A stretch of 64,000 nucleotides of DNA from Pseudomonas vlassakiae (GCF_014269035.2 NZ_JABWRP020000025.1:1-64000), one strand, 5' to 3'; shown: positions 55,344 through 64,000, counted from the stretch's first letter. The notes: a model not told the origin generated them from the sequence alone. Numbers and translations are program-made.

Positions 55344-57076
55344 CCACGCCCTCCCTTGGCGGGTGCTGCACTGGCCTGCTGTGGATCGCTTGGCGGCGGC
55401 AGGTTGTCTGGCGGCACGTTCATCAGGCGCAGGGTGCCCGACATGACCTTGCTGAATACGGGGGCCGATACCAGGCCACCGAAATAACCCCCTTTGCCCG
55501 GTTCGTCGATGACCACGACGATGGCATAGCGTGGGTCGCTCATCGGGCCGAAACCGGCAAACAGCGAGCGGTAGGCGTTTTCGGTGTAACCCTTGGAGCC
55601 GACGGTGGCCTTACGTGCGGTACCGGACTTGCCGGCCACGTGGTAGAACGGCACCTGGGCACGGAACACGCCGCGCGGCGCTTCGATCACCTGCTGCAGC
55701 ATGCCCTGGACGGTTTCGGCGGTTTCCTTCGGAATGGCCTGCACCGCTTCCGGCGCCTTGTCGACCTTGAGGATCGACAGCGGCACCATCTTGCCGTCGT
55801 TGGCCAGCGCGGCGTAGGCATGCACCAGCTGCAGGGCGGTCACCGACACACCGTAGCCGTAGGACAGTGTCGCGGTTTCAGCCTTGCGCCACTCGCGGTG
55901 GTTAGGCAGGTTGCCGACGCGTTCACCCGGGAAGCCGAGGCCGGTGTACTGGCCCAGGCCCACCTGGGACATGACGCGGTAGATGGCCTCGCCGCCGATG
56001 TCGAAGGCGATCTTGCTCATGCCGACGTTGGAAGAGTTGATCAGGATGCCGGTCAGGTCGAGGATCGGCCCCTCGCTCTTGGACACGTCCTTGATGGTGT
56101 AACGGCCGATCTGCAGGCTGCCCGGATACACTTCGACCTTGTCGGTCGGCTTCCAGCGGCCGCTCTGCAGCGCCGCGCTCATCGAGATCGGCTTGACCGT
56201 CGAGCCTGGCTCGAACACGTCGATGATCGCCCGGTTACGCATGGCAGCCGGGAACATGCTACGGCGGTTGTTCGGGTTGTAGGTCGGCTGGTTGACCATG
56301 GCCAGGACCTCGCCGGTCTTGACGTCCATGATCACCAGGCTGCCGGCCTTGGCGTCCTGTTCGGCGATGGCGTTGCGCAGTTCGCGGGTGGCCAGGTACT
56401 GCAGGCGCAGGTCGATCGACAACGCCAAGGTCTTGCCGGCCTTGGCGTTCTTGGTGACCTGGATGTCCTTGATCAGGCGACCACGCCGGTCCTTGATCAC
56501 TTGCCGCTTGCCGGGCACGCCGGCCAGCCATTCATCGTAGGCCAGTTCCACACCTTCACGACCGTGGTCGTCGAGGTCGGTGAAGCCGACCATGTGGGCG
56601 GTCACGTCACCGGCCGGATAGAAACGGCGGAATTCTTCCAGCCCGTACACGCCCGGTATTTTCAGGTCGAGCACGTGCTGGCCCTGCTCCGGGGTCAGGC
56701 CGCGGACCAGGTAGATGAACTCTTTGTTGGCCTGCTGGGTCAGGCGCTCGGTCAACTGCTGGGCGTTCTGCCCAAGCGCCGCAGCCAGCTGTGGCCAGCG
56801 ATCCTTGGCAGCCTGCATTTCCTTGGGGTTGGCCCAGAGGGTGGTGACCGGGGTACTGACCGCCAGCGGCTCGCCGTTGCGGTCGGTGATCAGGCCACGG
56901 TGCGCAGGAATCGGAATATGACGCAGGCTGCGGGCGTCGCCCTGGCCCTTGAGGAAGTCACGGTCGACCACCTGCAGGTCGATGATGCGCCAGCAGATGG
57001 CACCCACCATCAGCGCGAGCAAGCCGATCACGACCCGGAAGCGCCAGGGGTAGAGTGCGCCTTCGAGCTTCATCAT
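55340..57076 (-). CDS. ftsI: Septal transpeptidase FtsI (PBP3)
   Basis: A 578-residue bitopic penicillin-binding protein cross-linking septal peptidoglycan. One membrane helix near residues 16-36, a PBP dimer domain, and the transpeptidase domain with SxxK (EPGSTVKPISM), SSN (INSSNVGMSKI) and KSGT (GKSGTARKA). Start ATG 57076 overlaps the ftsL stop (ATGA). Confidence 0.98.
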   Translation of the reverse strand: MMKLEGALYPWRFRVVIGLLALMVGAICWRIIDLQVVDRDFLKGQGDARSLRHIPIPAHRGLITDRNGEPLAVSTPVTTLWANPKEMQAAKDRWPQLAAALGQNAQQLTERLTQQANKEFIYLVRGLTPEQGQHVLDLKIPGVYGLEEFRRFYPAGDVTAHMVGFTDLDDHGREGVELAYDEWLAGVPGKRQVIKDRRGRLIKDIQVTKNAKAGKTLALSIDLRLQYLATRELRNAIAEQDAKAGSLVIMDVKTGEVLAMVNQPTYNPNNRRSMFPAAMRNRAIIDVFEPGSTVKPISMSAALQSGRWKPTDKVEVYPGSLQIGRYTIKDVSKSEGPILDLTGILINSSNVGMSKIAFDIGGEAIYRVMSQVGLGQYTGLGFPGERVGNLPNHREWRKAETATLSYGYGVSVTALQLVHAYAALANDGKMVPLSILKVDKAPEAVQAIPKETAETVQGMLQQVIEAPRGVFRAQVPFYHVAGKSGTARKATVGSKGYTENAYRSLFAGFGPMSDPRYAIVVVIDEPGKGGYFGGLVSAPVFSKVMSGTLRLMNVPPDNLPPPSDPQQASAAPAKGGRG

Positions 57077-57366
57077 GGCGCCACCATCCGCACTTCGTCA
57101 GCCGCAGGCACACGCATCTTCAGTTGCTCGGAGGCCAGGCTCTCGATACGGCTGGAGGCGGTCCAGGTGCTTTGCTCAAGAATCAGCCGGCCCCACTCGG
57201 CCTGGGCCTTGTCACGCTCATTCAATTCGCCGTACAGGGTGTTGAGCAACTGGCGATTCCAGTGGGCGCTGTAAGACACGGCGATGGCCGAAACCAGCAC
57301 ACCGATAAACAGCAGAAGCATCAGGAAGCTTCCGCCTGGCAGAGGTTTGGCGAAAAGCCGGCTCAC
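57073..57366 (-). CDS. ftsL: Cell division protein FtsL
   Basis: A 97-residue bitopic protein: short cytoplasmic tail, membrane helix about 13-32 (SFLMLLLFIGVLVSAIAVSY), then a periplasmic leucine-zipper-like coiled coil. Partner of FtsB and FtsQ and activator of FtsWI. It overlaps rsmH by 4 bases. Confidence 0.93.
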   Translation of the reverse strand: MSRLFAKPLPGGSFLMLLLFIGVLVSAIAVSYSAHWNRQLLNTLYGELNERDKAQAEWGRLILEQSTWTASSRIESLASEQLKMRVPAADEVRMVAP

Positions 57367-58310
57367 CGAAGCTTCTCCGCAACCCGCATCACGGCGCTGC
57401 GCGACCGTGGGTTGGCCTTGAGTTCGGCCTCGGAGGCAAACTGGGCCTTGCCGATCAGCTTGATCTTCGGCTCGAAGACCTTGTGCTGTACCGGCAGGTT
57501 GCGTGGCAGATTGTCGGCCTCGCCCTTGACCAGCTTGCGCATGAACAGCTTGACGATGCGGTCTTCCAGCGAATGGAAGCTGATGACCGCCAGGCGGCCG
57601 CCCACTTCCAGGGCGTCGAGCGCTGCTTCGAGGCCAGCCTCCAAATCACCCAGTTCGTTGTTGACGTGGATGCGCAGGCCTTGGAAGGCCCGGGTCGCCG
57701 GGTTCTTGCCCTTTTCCCAGGCCGGGTTTGCAACCTTGAGCACTTCAGCCAGGTCGGCGGTGCGGGTGAACGGTTGCTTTTCGCGGCGCTCGACCACGGC
57801 ACGCGCCATGCGCCCGGCAAAACGCTCTTCGCCGTATTCCTTGAACACGCGGGCAATTTCTTCGACAGGTGCGGTAGCGATGAACTCGGCGGCACTGATG
57901 CCCTGATGTGGGTTCATGCGCATGTCCAGCGGGCCGTCATTGAGGAAGCTGAAGCCGCGCTCAGGGTCATCCAGCTGCGGCGAAGACACGCCCAGATCAA
58001 GCAGGATGCCGCTGATCTTGCCGTGCAGACCACGCTCGGCGACTTCCGAACCGAGCTCGGCAAAGCTGCGCTGCACAATGACAAAGCGGCCGTCTTCGGC
58101 CGCCAGCGCTTGCCCGGTGGCAATCGCTTGAGGATCTTTGTCGAAGCCCAGAAGCCGCCCTTGCGGCCCGAGCTTGCTGAGGATCAGGCGGCTATGGCCG
58201 CCACGCCCGAAGGTGCCGTCCAGATAGCAACCGTCGGCGCGCAGGGCCAATGCCTCGACAGCTTCGTCGAGCAGGACGGTGATGTGGTTGAAGCCGCTAT
58301 CTATGGTCAC
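57363..58310 (-). CDS. rsmH: 16S rRNA C1402 N4-methyltransferase
   Basis: A 315-residue SAM methyltransferase (MraW) modifying 16S rRNA at C1402. GCYLDGTFGRGGHSRLIL is the SAM site and ISFHSLEDRIVK the C-terminal signature. Start is GTG at 58310, overlapping the mraZ stop (GTGA). The partner methylase RsmI is encoded 1.2 kb away. Confidence 0.97.
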   Translation of the reverse strand: MTIDSGFNHITVLLDEAVEALALRADGCYLDGTFGRGGHSRLILSKLGPQGRLLGFDKDPQAIATGQALAAEDGRFVIVQRSFAELGSEVAERGLHGKISGILLDLGVSSPQLDDPERGFSFLNDGPLDMRMNPHQGISAAEFIATAPVEEIARVFKEYGEERFAGRMARAVVERREKQPFTRTADLAEVLKVANPAWEKGKNPATRAFQGLRIHVNNELGDLEAGLEAALDALEVGGRLAVISFHSLEDRIVKLFMRKLVKGEADNLPRNLPVQHKVFEPKIKLIGKAQFASEAELKANPRSRSAVMRVAEKLR

Positions 58311-58762
58311 AGGATCAGGTCACGCAAATCGTCGGGCATGGCACCCGGTTGTTGGATAGCTGCAAGGTCGGCTGCCGAAACCGCGTTCCAGGCATCCTCA
58401 TCCCACAGCTGGAATTTGTTCAGCTGCCCCACCAACATCGCCTTTTTGTCCAGCTTGGCGTACTCACGCAGGCGGGGCGGCACCAGGAAACGCCCACTGC
58501 CATCGAGCTCCAGGTCAACCGCATTGCCGATCAGCAAACGCTGCAGGCGGCGGTTTTCCTCACGCAACGACGGCAAGGCACGCAACTTGGCTTCAATCTG
58601 TTCCCACTCATCGAGGGGATAAACACACAAGCAGGGGTCTACGGCGTCGATGGTCACGATCAGCTGACCATTGCAACGCGAATCGAGCTCGTCACGGTAC
58701 CGGCTCGGCATGGCGAGACGGCCCTTGGCATCGAGGCTGACGGCGTTGGCTCCGCGGAACAC
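58307..58762 (-). CDS. mraZ: Transcriptional regulator MraZ
   Basis: A 151-residue protein with two SpoVT/AbrB-like DNA-binding repeats: DAKGRLAMPSRYRDEL and DGSGRFLVPPRLREYAKL. It represses its own operon through repeats in the promoter. The start is GTG at 58762 (VFRGANAV), with GGGGAAT upstream; the longer in-frame reading includes part of the leader. Heads the dcw cluster. Confidence 0.95.
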   Translation of the reverse strand: MFRGANAVSLDAKGRLAMPSRYRDELDSRCNGQLIVTIDAVDPCLCVYPLDEWEQIEAKLRALPSLREENRRLQRLLIGNAVDLELDGSGRFLVPPRLREYAKLDKKAMLVGQLNKFQLWDEDAWNAVSAADLAAIQQPGAMPDDLRDLIL

Positions 58763-58802
58763 GGCTGCGATTCCCCACAATGTTAGCTTTTTTGTGTCAG
58801 AA

Positions 58803-58831
58803 AACCCACTTCATCCCACTTTCTGCCACTT
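58803..58831 (-). promoter_or_regulatory. MraZ operator, three 10-bp direct repeats
   Basis: On the minus strand AAGTGGCAGA, AAGTGGGATG and AAGTGGGTTT stand in line, a 10-bp period, ahead of mraZ. GTGGG repeats at this spacing are the known MraZ box. Confidence 0.85.
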
Positions 58832-58837
58832 GCGCAC

Positions 58838-58867
58838 ACTATAGGAATCCGCCCGCTGCACCGTCAA
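58838..58867 (-). promoter_or_regulatory. Sigma70-type promoter of the dcw cluster
   Basis: TTGACG (58862-58867) and TATAGT (58838-58843) on the minus strand, with an 18-base spacer. The predicted start falls at the MraZ repeats, so bound MraZ would block initiation or early clearance. A 5-bp inverted repeat TAAGG/CCTTA (58878-58892) is just upstream. Confidence 0.7.
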
Positions 58868-59071
58868 GGCACGTTCATAAGGAAATCCCTTACAGGACCG
58901 AGATTTAGCGCAACAACGGAATGCGGAAGGACTGCCAGGAGGGGAAAAACGCGAGAAAAATCAAACCGACTCAAACAGCTGCCGTTCGAAGTTAAAGTGA
59001 ATTATCAAGAGTAAGATCTTTTTGGTATTACCAAGAGGAATCTGCTATCGATTCAAGCAGGAGAGGAAAGG
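58868..59071. other. Intergenic spacer between the dcw promoter and rnpB
   Basis: Rest of the 309-base gap between mraZ and rnpB. Contains one small palindrome TTGGT-att-ACCAA (59022-59034). I see no ORF with coding character and no clear rnpB terminator. Confidence 0.5.
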
Positions 59072-59432
59072 TGGAGAGTCGATCTGTAAGCCGGGTTTTG
59101 TCGAGGACAGTCATTCCTCTACGACGGCCATCACTGGACGCCTCTAGCAACCTACCCGGTTCCGACGCGGGCCACGCCTGATGGAACCCTATTTGGTCTT
59201 GCTCCGAGTGGGGTTTACCTAGCCACGCACTGTTGCCAGCCGTGCGGTGCGCTCTTACCGCACCTTTTCACCCTTACCGGCACCGAAGTGCTTAGGCGGT
59301 TATTTTCTGTGGCACTTTCCGTAGGCTCGCGCCTCCCAGGCGTTACCTGGCACTCTGCCCTATGGAGCCCGGACTTTCCTCCCCCGCCTTTTGCGGAACA
59401 AAAGACGGCAGCGACTGTCCGATCGACTCTCC
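59072..59432 (-). ncRNA. rnpB: RNase P RNA (class A)
   Basis: The catalytic RNA that matures tRNA 5' ends, about 361 nt on the minus strand. The 5' end AGAGTCGATCGGACAGTCGC and 3' end CTTACAGATCGACTCTCC pair to form the terminal P1 helix, as in all type A RNase P RNAs. The universally conserved GAGGAAAGTCCGGGC is present near the 5' end (59366-59380) and the ACAGAA/AACCG-type motifs follow. Ends are estimated to within a few bases. Confidence 0.93.
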
Positions 59433-59497
59433 GCCGACAAGGTTAACGGCACGCGCGCGCAAGAACAAGCGATACCGTCAACTATGCCTGATTGCTA

Positions 59498-60373
59498 CTA
59501 CTGCGCTTTCTGCTTTTCCAGGGCCGCCTGATACAGCAGGTTCTTGCGCACACCGGTGATTTCCGCCGCCAATGCCGCCGCCCTCTTCAACGGCAACTCG
59601 GCCAGCAACAGGTCCAGCACGCGCTGGGCCTCGGCGCTGATCGCTTCCTCGCCCTCAGGCGCACTCCAGCCACCCACCAGTACCACGCACTCACCCCGTT
59701 GCTGATTGCTGTCGCCAGCGACGAACGCACGCAGCTCAGCCAACGGCAGCCCCTTGAGGGTCTCGAAGGTCTTGGTCAGCTCACGCGCCAGCAGCGCCGG
59801 ACGTTCGGCACCGAACACCAGCTCCATGTCCTCGAGGCACTCCAGAATGCGGTGTGGCGCCTCGTAGAAAATCAGCGTGCGAGGCTCCTCCTTGACCTGC
59901 TCCAGACGCGCACGACGACCCGCAGCCTTGGCGGGCAGGAAGCCTTCGAAGATGAAGCGGTCGGATGGCAGGCCGGCTGCCGACAGCGCGGCAATCAGGG
60001 CGCAGGCGCCAGGCACGGGCACCACGCTGACGCCAGCGGCACGCGCCTGACGCACCAAGTGGTAACCCGGATCGGAAATCAGTGGGGTACCGGCGTCGGA
60101 TACCAGCGCCACATCTTCACCGGCCAGCAACTTGCCAATGAAGCGGCCACCCTCGTCGCGCTCGTTGTGTTCATGGCAGGCCGCCAACGGCGTGTCGATG
60201 CCGAAGTGCTGCAGCAGGCGGATCGAATGCCGGGTGTCCTCGGCAGCGATCAGGGCGACATCGGCCAGCACCTTGAGCGCCCTGGCGCTCATGTCATCAA
60301 GGTTGCCAATGGGCGTCGCGACCACATAAAGCGTCCCCATGGTGGATTTCGAAGTCCCGGCCACATCAGTCAC
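59498..60373 (-). CDS. rsmI: 16S rRNA C1402 2'-O-methyltransferase
   Basis: A 291-residue SAM methyltransferase (YraL family) that adds the 2'-O-methyl at C1402. MGTLYVVATPIGNLDDMS, the loop AEDTRHS, and VSDAGTPLISDPGYHLV are signatures. Start uncertain: GTG 60373 has a weak ribosome site (AGG), ATG 60340 has none. It is the partner of rsmH, acting on the same nucleotide. Confidence 0.95.
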   Translation of the reverse strand: MTDVAGTSKSTMGTLYVVATPIGNLDDMSARALKVLADVALIAAEDTRHSIRLLQHFGIDTPLAACHEHNERDEGGRFIGKLLAGEDVALVSDAGTPLISDPGYHLVRQARAAGVSVVPVPGACALIAALSAAGLPSDRFIFEGFLPAKAAGRRARLEQVKEEPRTLIFYEAPHRILECLEDMELVFGAERPALLARELTKTFETLKGLPLAELRAFVAGDSNQQRGECVVLVGGWSAPEGEEAISAEAQRVLDLLLAELPLKRAAALAAEITGVRKNLLYQAALEKQKAQ

Positions 60374-60561
60374 TGCACACACCCTGCCTTTCGGATCAAA
60401 GGCGTCATTGTAGCCCGAGCGCCGGTAACAGGGCGCAAAGAACTTCTTCGGTCCTCCTGCACACGCCACCTATAGTGAAGGTTCCGCTAACGGCAGATCG
60501 CGCCCCGGCTGCTGCTTGGGTACAATTGCCGGCCAACTTGATCGAGTAACAGGACCTTTAC

Positions 60562-62379
60562 ATGATCGCTTGCCTGCGGCTGTTCACAGCCCTCTGCCTC
60601 GCTGCCCTGCTGGCAGCCTGCGCCAGCTCGCCCTCATCCAGCCTGGGCGAACTGCCACGCACCCCGGACGCCAGCATCGAGCAACTGCTCGAGAAGGCCG
60701 CCACCAGCAAGTCCGCGGAAGACGCTGCCCTGCTGCGCCTGAGCGCAGCCGACCTGGCTTACAAGCAGAAGGACTTCCCACGCGCGGCACGCATCCTCGA
60801 ACAGGTGCCGATGGACACGCTCAAGCCGGCCCAGCAGATTTTCGCCGCCACCCTCGGCGCGGAACTCGCCATGAGCCGCAACCAGCCCAAGGCCGCCCTG
60901 ACCGCGCTGTCCCATCCGAGCCTGCAACACATTGCAGAGCTGCCGGAGCAACAGCAGGTGCGCACCTACAGCGTCCATGCCGCCGCCCTCGAGGCCGATG
61001 GCCAGGCCATGGCCGCCGCCCAGCAACGGGTACTGCTGAGCCCGCTGCTCAGTGGCCAGGCCGCCAGCGCGAACCATGACGCGATCTGGGCCCTGGTCGC
61101 CTCGCTGCCGGCCGAGCAGCTGCAACAGCCAGCCAACAACGAAATCCTGGCCGGCTGGACCAGCCTGGCGCTGGCCGTCAAAAGCGCCGGCACCCTGGAG
61201 CAGCAACAAGCGGCCATCGAAGCCTGGCGCAAGCAGCACCCCGATCACCCAGCCGCCAAGCAACTGCCGCTGGCCCTGACCAAGCTCAAGGAACTGGCCA
61301 GCCAGCCGCTGACCAAGATCGCCCTGCTGCTGCCCCAGGAAGGCCCGCTGGCCGGCGTTGCCCGGGCCCTGCGTGACGGCTTCATGGCCGCCCACTTCCA
61401 GGCCCAGCAAGCGGGCGGGCAAGCGCCTGCCGTGCAGGTCTACGACAGCTCGCGCATCGGCTCGCTCGATGCCTTCTATCGCCAGGCCCAGGCCGATGGT
61501 GTGCAACTGGTGGTCGGCCCGCTTGAAAAGCCGCTGGTCAAGCAGCTCGCCGGCAACAGCCAACTGCCCATCACCACGCTCGCCCTGAACTACGCCGATG
61601 CCGGCCAGAAAGCACCACCGCAACTGTTCCAGTTCGGCCTCGCCGCTGAGGACGAAGCCCGTGAAGTGGCGCGCCGCGCCCGTGCTGATGGCATGGTCCG
61701 CGCCGTTGCCCTGGTACCGAGCGGTGAGTGGGGTGACCGCGTGCTGGCCGCCTTCCGCCAGGACTGGGAAGGCAATGGCGGCACCATCATCGCCGCCGAG
61801 CGCATCGCCCAACCGGTCGCCCTCGCCCAGCAGATCGCCAACCTGTTCCAGCTGCGCCAGAGCGAAGGCCGCGCCCAGAGCCTGCAGAGCACCGTGGGCG
61901 GTACCATCGCGGCACAACCGTCGCGCCGCCAGGACATCGACTTCATCTTCCTCGCCTCGACCCCACAGCAGGCGCAGCAGATCAAACCGACGCTGAACTT
62001 CCAGTACGCCGGTGACGTACCGGTCTACGCCACCTCGAACCTGTACAGTGCCAGCGGCGACGTCAACCAGTACAACGACATGAACGGCATTCGTTTCTGC
62101 GAAACGCCATGGCTGCTCGACACCAGCAACAGCCTGCGCCAGCAGGTGGTACAGCAGTGGCCACAGGCCGCCGGCAGCCTCGGCCGCCTGTACGCGATGG
62201 GTGTCGACGCCTACAGCCTGGCGCCGCGCCTGGGCCAGCTCAAGGCACTGCCAGACAATCGCGTGCAAGGCCTGTCCGGCAGCCTGAGCATCAACGCCAG
62301 CCAGCGCGTAGAGCGCCAGTTGCCATGGGCCGAGTTCGCTGGTGGCCAGGTCAAGCGCCTGCCAGATACCTCGCGCTGA
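60562..62379 (+). CDS. lpoA: Penicillin-binding protein activator LpoA
   Basis: A 605-residue outer-membrane lipoprotein (lipobox LAAC, Cys20). N-domain of TPR-like helices (AADLAYKQKDFPRAARILEQV) and a periplasmic-binding-protein-like C-domain (IALLLPQEGPLAGVARALRDGFM). It activates PBP1a from the outside. A TACAAT at 60521-60526 is a candidate -10. Divergent from rsmI. Confidence 0.93.
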   Translation: MIACLRLFTALCLAALLAACASSPSSSLGELPRTPDASIEQLLEKAATSKSAEDAALLRLSAADLAYKQKDFPRAARILEQVPMDTLKPAQQIFAATLGAELAMSRNQPKAALTALSHPSLQHIAELPEQQQVRTYSVHAAALEADGQAMAAAQQRVLLSPLLSGQAASANHDAIWALVASLPAEQLQQPANNEILAGWTSLALAVKSAGTLEQQQAAIEAWRKQHPDHPAAKQLPLALTKLKELASQPLTKIALLLPQEGPLAGVARALRDGFMAAHFQAQQAGGQAPAVQVYDSSRIGSLDAFYRQAQADGVQLVVGPLEKPLVKQLAGNSQLPITTLALNYADAGQKAPPQLFQFGLAAEDEAREVARRARADGMVRAVALVPSGEWGDRVLAAFRQDWEGNGGTIIAAERIAQPVALAQQIANLFQLRQSEGRAQSLQSTVGGTIAAQPSRRQDIDFIFLASTPQQAQQIKPTLNFQYAGDVPVYATSNLYSASGDVNQYNDMNGIRFCETPWLLDTSNSLRQQVVQQWPQAAGSLGRLYAMGVDAYSLAPRLGQLKALPDNRVQGLSGSLSINASQRVERQLPWAEFAGGQVKRLPDTSR

Positions 62380-62750
62380 TGCCCGCAGCATCGCCAAGCA
62401 GCGCCGGCCAGGCAGCAGAAACCCAAGCCCTTGAGTACCTTCAAGGGCAAGGCCTGCAACTGCTGATGCGCAATTGGCGATGCAAAGGCGGCGAGCTTGA
62501 TCTGGTCATGCTCGACGCCGATACAGTAGTATTCGTCGAAGTCCGCTACCGGTTGCACGCGGACTTCGGTGGCGCCCTCGGCAGCATTGACGGGCGCAAG
62601 CAGAAACGACTGGTGCTTGCCGCCACACTGTTCCTGCAGAAGGAGTCCCGCTGGGCCAATCACCCCTGCCGCTTCGACGTTGTCGCCCTGCAGGGCAGCC
62701 ACCATGCAGGCCGGCCACTTCAATGGCTGAAAAACGCCTTCGAATGCTGA
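62379..62750 (+). CDS. yraN: YraN family (UPF0102) putative endonuclease
   Basis: A 123-residue protein with the restriction-endonuclease-like fold of UPF0102. The metal-binding core is GELDLVMLDADTVVFVEVRYR. ATG at 62379 overlaps the lpoA stop (TGATG), so translation is coupled. Function not established. Confidence 0.88.
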   Translation: MPAASPSSAGQAAETQALEYLQGQGLQLLMRNWRCKGGELDLVMLDADTVVFVEVRYRLHADFGGALGSIDGRKQKRLVLAATLFLQKESRWANHPCRFDVVALQGSHHAGRPLQWLKNAFEC

Positions 62751-62836
62751 ACCCACTCCGATTTTTTTGCTCTATGTTTCGCGGGCTGGTCCCTGTTGCG
62801 CGCCGCGCCGGCCACCGCCCCACTTAAGGTCACCAG

Positions 62837-63430
62837 ATGGACATGCAATCCCGAATTCGCCGGCTGTTCCAGGCCAGCATCGACACCAAGCAACAGGCAA
62901 TGGACATCCTGGCACCGCACATCGAGCAGGCTAGCCTGGTCATGGTCAATGCGCTGCTCAATGAAGGCAAGATGCTCGCCTGCGGCAACGGCGGCTCGGC
63001 TGGCGATGCCCAGCACTTCTCTTCGGAGCTGCTCAACCGCTTCGAGCGTGAGCGCCCGAGCCTGCCGGCCATCGCCCTGACCACCGACAGCTCGACGCTG
63101 ACCTCGATCGCCAACGACTACAGCTACAACGAAATCTTCTCCAAGCAGATTCGCGCCCTGGGCCAGCCCGGCGACGTACTGCTGGCGATTTCGACCAGCG
63201 GCAACTCTGCCAACGTGATTCAAGCGATCCAGGCCGCACATGATCGCGAAATGATTGTCGTAGCATTGACCGGACGTGACGGCGGCGGCATGGCATCGCT
63301 GCTGCTGCCAGAAGACGTGGAAATCCGCGTACCGTCGATGGTCACCGCACGTATCCAGGAAGTCCACCTGCTGGCGATCCACTGCCTGTGCGATCTGATC
63401 GACAGCCAACTGTTCGGGAGTGAAGAATGA
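62837..63430 (+). CDS. gmhA: Phosphoheptose isomerase (SIS domain)
   Basis: A 197-residue SIS-domain enzyme. GNGGSAGDAQHFSSEL and STSGNSANVIQAI are the sugar-phosphate-binding loops. It makes D-glycero-manno-heptose 7-phosphate for the LPS core; the related DiaA is an alternative name in this genomic position (near yraN/yraP). AAGGTCACCAG precedes the ATG. Confidence 0.88.
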   Translation: MDMQSRIRRLFQASIDTKQQAMDILAPHIEQASLVMVNALLNEGKMLACGNGGSAGDAQHFSSELLNRFERERPSLPAIALTTDSSTLTSIANDYSYNEIFSKQIRALGQPGDVLLAISTSGNSANVIQAIQAAHDREMIVVALTGRDGGGMASLLLPEDVEIRVPSMVTARIQEVHLLAIHCLCDLIDSQLFGSEE

Positions 63431-64000
63431 CCCCCATACGCCTCGGCCTGATGGCCCTTACCCTGTGCCTGAGCGTCACCGGCTGCAGCTCGGTACTGAC
63501 CTCGACCCGCAACTCGCCGATCGAGGATGATCGCGGCACCCGCACCATCGGCAGCAAGATCGACGACTCGCTGATCGAAACCAAGGCTTCGGTGAACATT
63601 GCCAAGGCCAGCCCTGACCTGGACAAGGGTTCGCACATCGTCGTCAGCAGCTACAACGGTATCGTCCTGCTTGCCGGGCAAACCCCGCGTGCCGACCTCA
63701 AGAGCCTGGCCGAACAGACTGCCAGCCAGGTCCAGCGAGTGAAGAAGGTACACAACGAACTGCAGGTGATGCAGCCCTCCTCGATCCTGGCGCGCAACAA
63801 CGATGCCTGGCTGACCACCAAGATCAAGGCCCAGATGCTCACCGACAATGCCGTGCCCAGCTCGCGCATCAAGGTCATCACCGAGAACGGCATCGTCTAC
63901 CTGCTGGGCCTGGTGACCCAGCAAGAGGCCAACTCCGCCACCGCCGTGGTTCAAGGGGTCTCTGGCGTGCAGAAGATCGTCAAGCTGTTCGAGTACATCG
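63427..64000 (+). CDS. dolP: BON-domain lipoprotein (YraP/DolP-like), C-terminus cut by window edge
   Basis: An outer-membrane lipoprotein (lipobox VTGC, Cys20) with two BON domains, about residues 45-110 and 120-190 (GIVLLAGQTPRADL; GIVYLLGLVTQQEA). E. coli DolP supports outer-membrane integrity and the BAM complex. ATG overlaps the gmhA stop (ATGA). 191 residues are in the window; the stop is not. Confidence 0.9.
   Translation, partial: MTPIRLGLMALTLCLSVTGCSSVLTSTRNSPIEDDRGTRTIGSKIDDSLIETKASVNIAKASPDLDKGSHIVVSSYNGIVLLAGQTPRADLKSLAEQTASQVQRVKKVHNELQVMQPSSILARNNDAWLTTKIKAQMLTDNAVPSSRIKVITENGIVYLLGLVTQQEANSATAVVQGVSGVQKIVKLFEYI

Noticed and set aside
55328..57274. 648-residue plus-strand frame across ftsI and ftsL
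   Set aside because: Antisense shadow of two essential genes, no domain or ribosome site.
59072..59432. Protein-coding frames in the rnpB region
   Set aside because: The segment is explained fully by RNase P RNA with its conserved core and closing P1 helix.

Overview
The window is a 64 kb piece of high-GC bacterial chromosome that reads as Pseudomonas, most likely the P. putida group. The clues are the gene order (sodB-bifA, colRS, groESL, ampG, and a complete division and cell-wall cluster running into lpxC and secA), the best-hit character of every protein I recognise, and short REP palindromes of the type common in P. putida intergenic spaces. It is almost entirely core genome. I see no prophage, insertion sequence, CRISPR array, tRNA or integron, and no clearly broken gene.

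Layout. 1-4290: a coiled-coil membrane protein cut by the window edge, an SDR reductase, argP/argO (arginine export) and sodB. 4380-6578: bifA, a c-di-GMP phosphodiesterase with an inverted-repeat-rich leader. 6640-11865: a compact envelope cluster of imelysin lipoprotein, di-haem cytochrome lipoprotein, second imelysin lipoprotein and Tat-exported DUF1513 protein, with a Fur-like site in front; it is followed by an RND efflux pair (mexVW-like). 16335-20932: the ColRS neighbourhood, consisting of a small secreted protein, an InaA-type kinase-fold protein, a methyltransferase, colS, colR and a divergent PAP2 protein. 20991-30629: groEL/groES with a sigma32-type promoter, fxsA, hugZ-like, a DUF481 protein, an alkyltransferase-like protein, ampG, an MFS exporter, an MscS-type channel and yajQ. 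30732-40807: panE-like reductase, sensor kinase, cobalamin adenosyltransferase, MutT/TMP-synthase fusion, glutathione transferase, argJ, secA and dciA.

40954-58762 is the dcw cluster, all on the minus strand, transcribed mraZ-rsmH-ftsL-ftsI-murE-murF-mraY-murD-ftsW-murG-murC-ddlB-ftsQ-ftsA-ftsZ-lpxC. Many junctions overlap by 1-11 bases. It starts behind a sigma70-like promoter carrying three 10-bp MraZ operator repeats. 59072-59432 is RNase P RNA. 59498-64000 holds rsmI and, divergently, lpoA-yraN-gmhA and a BON-domain lipoprotein cut by the right edge.

The genes converge on envelope construction and quality control: peptidoglycan precursor synthesis and septation, muropeptide recycling (ampG), LPS (lpxC, gmhA), protein export (secA), and membrane stress sensing (colRS and its putative targets). 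The strongest unexpected signals are: 11-bp-phased TTCAC/TGAC half-sites in front of the PAP2 gene and of the methyltransferase-inaA operon, with a third two-site copy before the di-haem cytochrome gene; the imelysin/cytochrome/DUF1513 cluster as a possible iron-handling system; an InaA protein lacking the expected catalytic Asp; and four consecutive hairpins in the groES leader.
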